Below are positions 35,301-44,396 of a stretch of 44,656 nt of DNA, piece after piece; position 1 is the first letter of the stretch; each line of letters starts with the position of its first letter. The notes under the pieces were generated by a model. It made no database searches. It was not told the origin of the DNA and was given only the letters and a program-made list of their open reading frames with translations. The stretch comes from Pantoea sp. 18069 (GTDB taxonomy: Bacteria; Pseudomonadota; Gammaproteobacteria; Burkholderiales; Burkholderiaceae_C), in assembly GCF_902706035.1 (NCBI RefSeq), contig NZ_CACSJA010000040.1:1-44656 (forward strand), in the 5' to 3' direction. A program made the position numbers and the translations under genes.

Positions 35301-38300
35301 CCCGCGCTGTCGCTGGCCGTGACCACCAGTTCGATCTCGCCCGCCTGGGCGATCTTCGCCGTGCAGCGCAGCCGCCCCTGGGCATCGCTCTTGCCCGAGC
35401 ACACCGTGCCCAGGTCCTTGAGCGTGGTCTGGTTGTCGTAGCTGTAGAAGCCCCCGACCAGGCGCTTGCGGCTGCTGGTCGTGATGCGCGCCAGCGCCTG
35501 CACCTTGAGCGGCACGCCGGCCTGGGGCTTGCCGCCCAGCCCCAGCGCCAGCGCCTGGAACTGCATGTCACGTGCCGTGGAGACCCAGTTCTCGGCCTGT
35601 ATGCCCGCGACCACGGCCGCGGGCCACAGGGTCTGCGTGCTGCGCAGCGTCTGCACTTCGCCGCTCGGGTCGGCATAGGTGGCTTCGATCAGCAGCTCGC
35701 GCGCCTGGCTGCCACGCGGCAGCGAGGGGAGTTCGACCTGGCCCGCGCCCTGGCGGTCCAGCACCAGCGCCAGCGCATCGGCGATCACGCGCGTGTCCTG
35801 GGCCGCCGTGGCTTCCTCGTCGTCGCTTTGCGCGCCGTCAGCCGCCGTGCGCGGCGGGTTGAAACGGAAATCGTCATAGCCGGGGAACGACGGCGAATGC
35901 GCGCGCACCAGCGCCGAGACGCGCACCGGCAGGCCATCGGCCGGACCGCCCGCAAGGTAGTTGAGCTGCACCTGCACGGGCAGCTTCTCGGCGCGCACCA
36001 GCGGCTTGGCATCGGAGGGTCCGACCCGGCCTTCGAACACCGGCAGGCGGAACTCCTCGACGCGGAACGCGCCGCTGGTCAGCGCACGAAACGACGAGGA
36101 ATCCTGCGGCTCGCGCAGCTCGACTTCGTACTCGCCGAGCTTGGCGCCCGCGGGCACGGGAAACCGGCTTTCGGCACTGAGCCCGCCGCTGCCGGTATCG
36201 CGCCAGTGGAGCGGCTGGCGAAAGCTCTGGCCGCTGCCCAGATGGGTGATGCGCAGCTCGCCGGGGCGCTGCGCGGGCAGCACCAGGCCGGCGCCGTTCT
36301 GCTGGCGCAGGAAATGCTTCATGGCCAGCGTTTCGCCGGCGCGCAGCAGCGTGCGGTCGAACACCGTGTGCGCCAGCATGTCGGCGCGCGCGCTGTTGCT
36401 GGTCGGCACATTGAAGCGCCAGGGCTCGATGCCGCGCTGCCAGTCGCTCCAGGCGAAGGCCAGTTCGGGGCCGGCCGAAGTCTGGGCGCGCGCGCTGACG
36501 AAATAGGCGGCATTGCGGTAGCCGTCGCCGCGGCACTGGGGCGGCTGGGGCGACAGGTCGGTGAACTGCGCCAGGCCCTGGGCATTGGTCACGGCCGAGG
36601 CCAGCACGTCGCCATTGCAGCTCGACACCTGTACCCTGGCGCCGGCCACGACCTGGCCCTTGTCGAGCGTGGTCACCCAGGCCGCGGAGTTCTCGCGGCC
36701 GAGCTTGAAATGCACGGCCAGATTGGTCACCAGCGCCGAGCTGCGCACATACATGCTGCGCTGCGCGCCATAGCGCGCGTCGAGCAGCGCCGTGCCCAGC
36801 AGCGGCGAGGCGATCTCGACCACATGAAAGCCCGGGCTCAAGGGAATGCCCACGACTTCGAACGGCCGCGGGTCGCCCGCAACGGCTGCGGGCAGCGCCA
36901 TGGACGAGACACGCGACTGGCCCGCGAGCAGCGACAGCATGCGCGTCTGCACGCTCTGGCGGTCGTCGCGGTCTATCACCGGCGGCAGCGGCCCATGCAC
37001 GTCGCGGCTGGCCTGGGCGCGCGTGACCTGGCCGCGGTCATAGTTCTGCAGCTTGCGCAGCCAGGCAATGATGTCGGCATCGGTGCGCGGCTCGAGCAGG
37101 CTGACCTGGCCCGCGGGTTGCAGTTGCTGGCCCTGCAGCGCGGCCTCGACCTTGCGCACCGTCACGGGCAGCAGCGCCGGGCCCTCGGGGCCTTCGGCAA
37201 AGCGCTCGACGATGCCGAACGGCGACGCCGCGAACTTGACCAGCGGCGGCATGTCGCCCGTGGCCACCGTGAGCGGAAAGGCCGCGGCATTGCGCAGCGT
37301 GCGCCCGGCCGCATCCTTGAAATCCTGGGGCAGCTGCAGCTGGTAGCTGGTCTGCGCGGACAGGCCTTCGAAGCGCAGGCCGTCGACCAGCCCCTGCGGG
37401 TCGGGACGCACGGCCGGGTCGTCGCCGTCGCCCAGCACCGGCTTGAGCGTCGCGCCGCCGCCCTGCAGCCGCACGGCTTCGGCCAGCGCGCGCGGCACGG
37501 GCGCATTGAACGACAGCCGCATGGGCCGTATCGGCAGGCAGGCGGCCTGCGCATTCTCGCGCTCGCAGCGCAGCTCGGCGGAAAAAGGCTCGCGCACGTT
37601 GTACGCGAACTCCTGCGCGCTGCGCGTGGCAACGCCGCTGGGCGTGGCAACGCCGCTGCCCAGCACCAGCCGCAGCTTGGCGCCAGGCGTGAGCGTGCGA
37701 TTGCAGGCCAGCGTCGCGATCTGCTGCGGCGCGCCCGCGCCCGCCTGGCTCCAGTCACGCATCTTGAGCAACGCTGCACGTTCATCGCCGTCTATCCAGC
37801 GCAGGGGAATGCGCTCGCCCAGGCCTTCGAGCGCGCAATAGCCGTGGGCCAGCAGCGTCTCGCGCGCCACCGGGCCATTGAAACGCAGCACGAAGAACTG
37901 CGCTTCATCGGCCGCTTCATAGGTCGGCGGCAGGATGGACACCACCTGCGGTCCGCCAGTGCTGAACTGGTAGCGCATGGCTCCCGTCAGCACCTGGCCC
38001 GCGGGCGACTTCCACCCGGCCTGCAGCTGGGCCGTGCAGCGCACGCCCGGCGGCAGCGGCCGCGTGAAATCAAACACCCATTCGCGCTCGCTGGTCCAGC
38101 GGCCCGTGCCGGCCGCGGCCTGGGGCTCGCTGCACGACAGCTGCAGCGGCGCCGCAGCCTTGGGGTCGCCAAAGCGCACGGCCGCGCTGTCGAACTGCAC
38201 GCGCACCTGCTGCACCTTACCGACTTCCCCCTGGGGACTGAATTGCCCCACCGTCAGCGCCAGCGCATTGCCGGCCCACAGCGCCAGCAAGGCGCCCGTC

Positions 38301-38317
38301 CATTGATTCATTCCCAC
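32327..38317 (-). CDS. yfhM: Bacterial alpha-2-macroglobulin family protein (YfhM type)
   Basis: A 1996-residue periplasmic protease trap, partner of PBP1C. It has a signal peptide (about 1-21, cleaved after NALA), repeated MG domains, a bait-like region, and the thioester loop YTCLEQ with Cys1498 and Gln1501, as in the E. coli protein. The C-terminal receptor-like domain includes TADMGWVAITDPIPAG and SFSSWRGYYEWLPRG. The start is GTG at 38317, with GAGAGG eight bases upstream; ATG at 38311 is the alternative. Unlike E. coli YfhM there is no lipobox cysteine, so it is probably soluble. ugpC lies 130 bases downstream. Confidence 0.94.
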   Translation of the reverse strand: MGMNQWTGALLALWAGNALALTVGQFSPQGEVGKVQQVRVQFDSAAVRFGDPKAAAPLQLSCSEPQAAAGTGRWTSEREWVFDFTRPLPPGVRCTAQLQAGWKSPAGQVLTGAMRYQFSTGGPQVVSILPPTYEAADEAQFFVLRFNGPVARETLLAHGYCALEGLGERIPLRWIDGDERAALLKMRDWSQAGAGAPQQIATLACNRTLTPGAKLRLVLGSGVATPSGVATRSAQEFAYNVREPFSAELRCERENAQAACLPIRPMRLSFNAPVPRALAEAVRLQGGGATLKPVLGDGDDPAVRPDPQGLVDGLRFEGLSAQTSYQLQLPQDFKDAAGRTLRNAAAFPLTVATGDMPPLVKFAASPFGIVERFAEGPEGPALLPVTVRKVEAALQGQQLQPAGQVSLLEPRTDADIIAWLRKLQNYDRGQVTRAQASRDVHGPLPPVIDRDDRQSVQTRMLSLLAGQSRVSSMALPAAVAGDPRPFEVVGIPLSPGFHVVEIASPLLGTALLDARYGAQRSMYVRSSALVTNLAVHFKLGRENSAAWVTTLDKGQVVAGARVQVSSCNGDVLASAVTNAQGLAQFTDLSPQPPQCRGDGYRNAAYFVSARAQTSAGPELAFAWSDWQRGIEPWRFNVPTSNSARADMLAHTVFDRTLLRAGETLAMKHFLRQQNGAGLVLPAQRPGELRITHLGSGQSFRQPLHWRDTGSGGLSAESRFPVPAGAKLGEYEVELREPQDSSSFRALTSGAFRVEEFRLPVFEGRVGPSDAKPLVRAEKLPVQVQLNYLAGGPADGLPVRVSALVRAHSPSFPGYDDFRFNPPRTAADGAQSDDEEATAAQDTRVIADALALVLDRQGAGQVELPSLPRGSQARELLIEATYADPSGEVQTLRSTQTLWPAAVVAGIQAENWVSTARDMQFQALALGLGGKPQAGVPLKVQALARITTSSRKRLVGGFYSYDNQTTLKDLGTVCSGKSDAQGRLRCTAKIAQAGEIELVVTASDSAGHEVQAATSVWVTGQGELWFGGEDHDRMELLPEQRSYAPGETARLQVRMPFRHATALVAVEREGILSTRVVQLEGENPTVELKIEEGWGPNVYVSVLALRGRLREVPWYSFFTWGYQAPRAWWNAFRHEGREYAAPTALVDLSRPAFRLGMAELKVDAAAHRIAVQVSADRETYPVRGKAQVTITARLPNGQPAAGAEVALAAVDQALLELMPNGSWELLDAMLPRRAWGVQTATAQMEVIGRRHYGRKAVPAGGGGGRSPRRELFDSVLLWQPTVVLDAKGQARVEVPLNDSLTTFEIVSVADAGTQLFGTGRTRIRSTQDLQIISGLPPLVREGDRFRAQITLRNTTGRAMQVQVQPRAAPLTLAAQRITLAAGASQEVAWEVTVPVNAAGGSALENLAAGLDWEVDAEDVTPGAPPARDAIRTRQRIEAAVPLTVQQGTLVQIDGQWQLPVSPPADALPGRGGLRLALAPKLADGLPGVRDWWLRYAYTCLEQISSRALGLNDAAQWQQVIAKMPSYLDENGLASYFPPRAGAEHRGSDTLTAYLLAASHEAARQDPRLALPEALRMQMESALIAFVEGRLERPLSHPRSDQALALDMRKLAAIEALSRHGRAAARMLESIRVAPAQWPTHALIDWVQILQRLPEAAQREQRLQEAKQLLQSRLSFQGSQVVFSTEKDDHWWWQMQGGDSNAARLLLTALALPEWQDDVPRLAQGLIARQRGGAWTTTTANLWGVLALQAFSRERESTPVAGRTLAQLGTQSVVKEWRSMAGSPGGTPGVPAAGVPLGATPVGAPTPSAAGANSLFLPWAPGALTVTHEGAGKPWLSLQSVAAVPLRQPFSAGYTVRKTVTRVTPSQLPAGSYRRGDVLDVTLDVTSTADMGWVAITDPIPAGATILGSGLGRDSEIARQGGADSGDEGSAPAFEERSFSSWRGYYEWLPRGSIKVRYRVRLSNVGEFALPPTRVEALYAPEMFGEAPNAPVKVVPAP

Positions 38318-38561
38318 GAGTATTCCCTCTCAAGCCGGCTGGGCCGATGGAGCATAGGCATGCGCGGTGGCGCCCGGACAAAACATGACGATCCCCGTCC
38401 ATCGTCGCTGGACGACACATATTCACACGCCGGAGCTTAGCGCTTTGTCGGCTTTTCTCCCACGCGTCCGACGGAACCCGGGAATGCCGGAAGTTACCCA
38501 ACAAGACCCGCCGTGCCCTGCCTGGCGGCAGATGTTGCCCCGCCCTACCCAAGCAATCGAC

Positions 38562-39980
38562 ATGCACATAGATTTATCGCATATCAGCCCGCGCCGGCTT
38601 GAACGCATTGCCCAGGCCGAATCTGTCGACGCCGCAGCAAGCATGGGCCTTCTCGACAGCCTGATCGACAAGGTCTTCCGTGGCGGCGCCAAGGAAGCGG
38701 CCATCCGCGCGCTGTATGCCGCCATCAACCGTCCGCCAGACGATGACGGACCGGGTGGAACCGCGCAACAAATGCAGGATTTCCAGAACCTGCGCAGCCT
38801 CATGTTGCCCGAGCACCGGGAAAGGCTCACGCTGGAGGTGGTCGAGAACGCCGATGAGACCTGGGACTACGCCATGCGCCTCGACGGCCATCTGCTGCAG
38901 GAGCGCAAGGGCATGCAGGAAGAAGCCGAAATCGCCGAGCTGAAGCACACGCGCAACGCCATCGCGGTCGATGACTATCTCTGCAAGCTGCAGAACCATT
39001 CCCCGACGGCGGCCAGTCTGGTCCACCGCAGCGACCGCTTTCTCATCGAGCAGGGCAAGACGGGGGACTGCTACGCGCTGGCCACGATGATGGGCATCAT
39101 GAGCAACCCGGCCATGCAGAAAAGGATAGAGGGCATGGCCGAGATCACGCCAGACCATCAGCTGCGGCTGAAATTCGAGGTGCGGCCGACCGCCTTCAAC
39201 ATCCGCGACATCCACCTGCAGGACCTGAACGGAGACCTCGAGCTCGATCAGGAAACCTTGGCCACCATCTGCGCGGATGACGCCGAATTGGCCTTCATGC
39301 GCGACAAAGGCTATGACCTGTCCCTGGAAAACGGCGTTCTGCAGGTGGATATCCGTGAAGACAAGCTCCAGCAAATCATTGGCGAAACCCGCTCGGCCCA
39401 TACCAACTCGCTGATTGTCAATATCCTCGAGCATTTCTCCGGAAACCTGCTGCTGCGCCTGGACAAGGTCGCCGAGGAAAAAGCGTTTGTACAGCTGGAG
39501 AAGGGCGGCGCGGCGGGCTCCGAATTCACGCTGATCGGCCACGCCAGGGAACGCCACAGCGGCCTGCGCTCCGACCGGGACTCCCTCATCGCCCACAAGG
39601 ACAGAGCGGGCAACTATGACCCGCTGATCGCCAACCTGCTGGGATATGCGGGAGGGGCCTTCTCGATCCGCCCCGACAATGTTCACGAGCTTGCGCTGCA
39701 GTTGAAGGCATTCGACCGCAGCGAGCGCTGCCTCGCCTCAGGCGGTGCCAATGGTTTCGTCTATGTGGGCATGAAATACGGCAGGCCTGATGCGCACGGC
39801 CAGATCCACAGCCAGCATGCACTGCTGCTGCAGCAGATCGAATACAACGTGGAGAAACAGCCCGTCGGCGTGTATCTGCAAAACCCTTGGGGCAATCGCC
39901 GGGAGCCCGAATACTTCAGCCTTGACGACCTGATTGGACGCAACGTCAGTTTCGCCCAATACCATCCGGTGGATTCCTAG
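38562..39980 (+). CDS. Calpain-like cysteine peptidase, possible secreted effector
   Basis: A 472-residue protein not assigned to a named family. It carries the calpain triad in order and context: Cys170 in TGDCYALATM, His419 in SQHALLL and Asn441 in LQNPWGNRREPEYF, the last resembling the calpain LRNPWG. Residues 1-110 are separate: MHIDLSHISPRRLERI, then an amphipathic LLDSLIDKVFRGGAKEAAI. No signal peptide. The gene stands alone between yfhM and a Bug receptor, and a 60-base sample (39361-39420) has 32 G+C against 43 in one from yfhM, so it may be acquired. The start at 38562 lacks a clear ribosome-binding site; 38484 is an alternative. The 244 bases upstream hold no gene. Peptidase activity and export are inferences. 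Confidence 0.78.
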   Translation: MHIDLSHISPRRLERIAQAESVDAAASMGLLDSLIDKVFRGGAKEAAIRALYAAINRPPDDDGPGGTAQQMQDFQNLRSLMLPEHRERLTLEVVENADETWDYAMRLDGHLLQERKGMQEEAEIAELKHTRNAIAVDDYLCKLQNHSPTAASLVHRSDRFLIEQGKTGDCYALATMMGIMSNPAMQKRIEGMAEITPDHQLRLKFEVRPTAFNIRDIHLQDLNGDLELDQETLATICADDAELAFMRDKGYDLSLENGVLQVDIREDKLQQIIGETRSAHTNSLIVNILEHFSGNLLLRLDKVAEEKAFVQLEKGGAAGSEFTLIGHARERHSGLRSDRDSLIAHKDRAGNYDPLIANLLGYAGGAFSIRPDNVHELALQLKAFDRSERCLASGGANGFVYVGMKYGRPDAHGQIHSQHALLLQQIEYNVEKQPVGVYLQNPWGNRREPEYFSLDDLIGRNVSFAQYHPVDS

Positions 39981-39986
39981 CGGCGC

Positions 39987-40976
39987 CTACTGCGGCTGGT
40001 AGCCGCTCTTGCGGATGATGGTCGTCCAGGCGCGCGTATAGGCCTGCTCGCGCTGCGCGAGCTGCTGCGGCGCCATGTGGCCTACGGTCAATCCCAGCGC
40101 CACCAGCTGCTCGCGCACCTCCGGCAGCTGCAGCACCTTGGCGGTGGCCGCCGAGAAGCGCTCGATGAAGGCCGCGGGCGTACCCCTGGGCGCGTAGATG
40201 CCGTAGTACGGCAGGTCTTCGTAGCCCTTGACGCCCTGCTCGCCCAGCGTGGGAACGTCGGGCATGGACGCCTGGCGCCGGTCGCCCAGCACCGCGATCA
40301 CGCGCATCTTGCCCGCGCGCTGGTGCTCGATGAAGTCCTGCACGGCGGCGATGCCCGCTGGGATCTGGTTGCCCAGCATGTCGGCCAGCATGGGCGCGCT
40401 GCCGCGATACGGCGCGGCCACCAGGTCCAGCTCGAAGCGCTCCGACAGCTGCTTGACGAGAAACTCCGGCGTCGATGCGGGCGCGGGAATGCCCACGGCG
40501 CTCTTGCCGCCATTCTGGCGCACCCATTGCACATACTCGGCGAGGTTCTTCACCGGCGTCTGGCTGGACACCGCCAGCGCATTCACGAAAGTGCCCACCC
40601 CCACCACGGGCACGAAATCCTGGGCCGGATCGAAACCCGGCTTCTTCACGACCTGCGGCAGGATGGAGATTGTGTGGTCATGCGTCAGGAACAGCGTGTG
40701 GCCGTCGGCCGCGGCCGCCTTGAGCAACTGCGCGGCAATCTGCCCGCCCGCACCCGGGCGGTTGTCGACCAGCACCGTGGTGCCCAGCGCGTCGCGCAGC
40801 TTTTCAGCCAGCAGGCGCGCGATCGCGTCCGTGCCCCCGCCCGGCGGAAAGCCCACGAGGATGCGTATGGGCTGCGGATCCGCCGCATGGGCGGCGCCCG
40901 TATGCACGGCGCCCCATGCCGCGACGGACGACACCACGGCGGCATGGGACAGAAGACGGCGACGCGAGAGGTGCAT
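39987..40976 (-). CDS. Bug-family tripartite tricarboxylate transporter substrate-binding protein
   Basis: A 329-residue periplasmic receptor with an Arg-rich signal peptide (MHLSRRRLLSHAAVV, cut near AHA-AD); SRRRLL resembles a Tat motif but lacks the twin-Arg-x-F-Leu form. The mature N-terminus IRILVGFPPGGGTDAIARLLAEKL and VDNRPGAGGQIAAQLL are the Bug signature. Bug receptors are heavily expanded in Bordetella, Cupriavidus and Comamonadaceae. No TctA/TctB membrane subunits are adjacent, so it is an orphan receptor. It converges on the calpain-like gene, with six bases between stops. The ligand is probably a carboxylate, but unknown. Confidence 0.93.
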   Translation of the reverse strand: MHLSRRRLLSHAAVVSSVAAWGAVHTGAAHAADPQPIRILVGFPPGGGTDAIARLLAEKLRDALGTTVLVDNRPGAGGQIAAQLLKAAAADGHTLFLTHDHTISILPQVVKKPGFDPAQDFVPVVGVGTFVNALAVSSQTPVKNLAEYVQWVRQNGGKSAVGIPAPASTPEFLVKQLSERFELDLVAAPYRGSAPMLADMLGNQIPAGIAAVQDFIEHQRAGKMRVIAVLGDRRQASMPDVPTLGEQGVKGYEDLPYYGIYAPRGTPAAFIERFSAATAKVLQLPEVREQLVALGLTVGHMAPQQLAQREQAYTRAWTTIIRKSGYQPQ

Positions 40977-41045
40977 GAACGATCACTCCAGTGGAATCAA
41001 AAGGACGGCAGCGCAGCCCCGGTGCCGCGCTGCCCGGGGCGGCGC

Positions 41046-42503
<1,458 letters not shown>

Positions 42504-42555
42504 GGAGGGGCAATAATCAGAGGGTTCATGACACCCGGAAGAACCGGATGCCGCA

Positions 42556-43626
42556 ATGCAAGATATGCAAATTTTATCGACCCCGCCCGGTTCCGACGAA
42601 TCCGGTCCTCTACTAGCCCCCACGGCCGGTGCGGCGCAGCGCATTCTGGTGTTCGATGCCTGCCATGTCGGCGTGGTGCTGCGGGCCGTGCTGTTCGTGC
42701 AGGGCGTGGTCGCCACGGCCGCGCTTTTCGGCGCGGCCAGCGCGCTCGAATGGCTGGCACGCATGGCGCTGATCACCAGCGGCACGCTGCCCGCAACGCT
42801 GCTGTGGCTGGTCCTGGCCTGCGGCCTCAAGCGCCTGCTGCAGCGCCTGCCGGTGCCGGCCCAGTACGCGGCCGGCATGGGGCTGGGCGCACTGTGCGGC
42901 GTCTATGCCTGCGCGATGCTGTGGCTTGTCGCCGATGCGCCGACCTCGCCCTGGCTGGCCAGCGCCGCGAGCGGCGCGCTGCTGTCGGCCTTGCTCGTCA
43001 CGGCGCTTCAGCTGCGCGCCCGCGCGCGCGCGCCGGCCGCGACCACGGCGCGGCTGGCCGAACTGCAGTCGCGCATACGCCCGCATTTCCTGTTCAACAC
43101 ACTCAACAGCGCGATCGCGCTGGTACGCGCCGAGCCCGCCCAGGCCGAAGCCCTGCTCGAAGACTTGAGCGACCTGTTCCGCTGCGCGCTGGCCGAACCC
43201 CATGGCAGCACCACGCTGGACGAGGAAATCGCATTGGCCCGGCGTTATCTCGCCATCGAGCAGGTGCGCTTCGGCGCGCGGCTGCGCGCGCACTGGCAGC
43301 TCGACCCCGCTGCGGGCAGCGCGCGGCTGCCGCCGCTGCTGCTGCAGCCGCTGGTGGAGAACGCGATACGCCACGGCATAGAGCCCGGCGCCGACGGCGG
43401 CAGCCTGACGCTCACCACCCGGCTGCGCCACGGCCGCGTCGAAATCACCATCGTCAACAGCTTGCCACCGGCCTCGGCCGCGTCTACCCACGGCCATGGC
43501 ATGGCACTGCGCAACGTGCGCGAGCGCCTGTCGCTGCTGCACGACCTGCAGGCCGACTTCAGCGCCGGCAGCCACCAGGGCGGCTACCGCGTGCGCATCA
43601 CGCTGCCGCTGGAGGGCACTGCATGA
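42556..43626 (+). CDS. algZ: LytS/AlgZ-type sensor histidine kinase
   Basis: A 356-residue sensor kinase of the His_kinase (LytS/YehU) family. Hydrophobic segments lie at about 40-62, 68-92, 104-126 and 134-152. The phosphorylated His177 is in RIRPHFLFNTLNS, and the ATP-binding part follows with LLLQPLVENAIRHGIEP and HGHGMALRNVRERL. The start is ATG at 42556, or a second at 42565. It overlaps the response regulator by four bases. The symbol rests on synteny with argH; the signal is not known. Confidence 0.88.
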   Translation: MQDMQILSTPPGSDESGPLLAPTAGAAQRILVFDACHVGVVLRAVLFVQGVVATAALFGAASALEWLARMALITSGTLPATLLWLVLACGLKRLLQRLPVPAQYAAGMGLGALCGVYACAMLWLVADAPTSPWLASAASGALLSALLVTALQLRARARAPAATTARLAELQSRIRPHFLFNTLNSAIALVRAEPAQAEALLEDLSDLFRCALAEPHGSTTLDEEIALARRYLAIEQVRFGARLRAHWQLDPAAGSARLPPLLLQPLVENAIRHGIEPGADGGSLTLTTRLRHGRVEITIVNSLPPASAASTHGHGMALRNVRERLSLLHDLQADFSAGSHQGGYRVRITLPLEGTA

Positions 43627-44396
43627 GCCGCCCCTTGCACATCCTGCTGGTCGACGACGAAGCGCTGGCGCGCAGCCGGCTGCAGACGCTGCTGGCCGAT
43701 GCCACGCACAGCGACCCCACCCTGCCGCCGCTGGTCGTGCACCAAGCCACGGGCAGCGCCCAGGCCTGGGCGCTGCTGCAGGCCGCGCCGATCGAACTGA
43801 TCTTGCTCGACATCCATATGCCGGGCCAGGACGGGCTGTCGCTGGCCGCAGGCCTGCGCAGCCTTGCGCAGCCGCCGGCGCTGGTGTTCGTCACGGCCCA
43901 CAGCCTGCATGCGGTCAACGCTTTCGAGCTCGATGCGCTCGACTACCTGACCAAGCCCGTGCGGCTCGCGCGGCTGCAGCAGACACTGGCCAAGCTGCTG
44001 CGCCAGCGCGCGCCCGCCCCGCCGCAGAGCACCGGCGCGCTGCTGATCCAGGACCGCGGCCGCACCGAGCGCGTGCCGCTGGACGAAGTGATCTACTTCA
44101 AGGCCGAACTCAAATACGTGACGGTGCGCACGGCCGAACACAGCTACATCCTCGACAGCGCGCTCAATGAGCTCGAAGCGCGCCATGCCGTGCAGTTTCT
44201 GCGCATACACCGCAACGCCCTGGTCGCGCGCCGCGCGCTGCGCACGCTGGAGAAACACCACGACCCCGAGGAAGGCGAAGGCTGGGCCGTGCGCCTGCAA
44301 GGCATCGCCGAGCCGCTCGCGGTCTCGCGCCGCCAGCTGCCCGCGGTGCGCGCGGCGCTGCGCAGTCACGAAGACCCGTCAATTACCCCGCCCTAA
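43623..44396 (+). CDS. algR: LytTR-family response regulator (AlgR type)
   Basis: A 257-residue two-component regulator. The receiver domain has VDDEALARSRL (Asp11, Asp12), phospho-acceptor Asp63 in LLDIHMPG, and the conserved Lys in DYLTKPV. The LytTR DNA-binding domain follows from about residue 145 (VPLDEVIYFKAELKYVTVRTAEHSYI, FLRIHRNALVARRAL). It is translated with the sensor kinase (ATGA overlap). The last residues and stop codon fall inside a hairpin of IS200/IS605 appearance (44386-44405), so the C-terminal PSITPP could be altered by an insertion. Confidence 0.9.
   Translation: MSRPLHILLVDDEALARSRLQTLLADATHSDPTLPPLVVHQATGSAQAWALLQAAPIELILLDIHMPGQDGLSLAAGLRSLAQPPALVFVTAHSLHAVNAFELDALDYLTKPVRLARLQQTLAKLLRQRAPAPPQSTGALLIQDRGRTERVPLDEVIYFKAELKYVTVRTAEHSYILDSALNELEARHAVQFLRIHRNALVARRALRTLEKHHDPEEGEGWAVRLQGIAEPLAVSRRQLPAVRAALRSHEDPSITPP

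Noticed and set aside
33950..38440. A 1496-codon open frame on the plus strand, antisense to yfhM
   Set aside because: It is Arg/His/Ala/Gln-rich with no domain, and arises from codon bias of the well-supported yfhM gene on the other strand.
38473..38503. GGAACC...CCCAACA, resembling an HrpL-type box before the calpain-like gene
   Set aside because: The second half matches the CCAC-N2-A consensus poorly and the spacing is 18 rather than 15-17. A chance match is likely, so it was not used as support for type III secretion.
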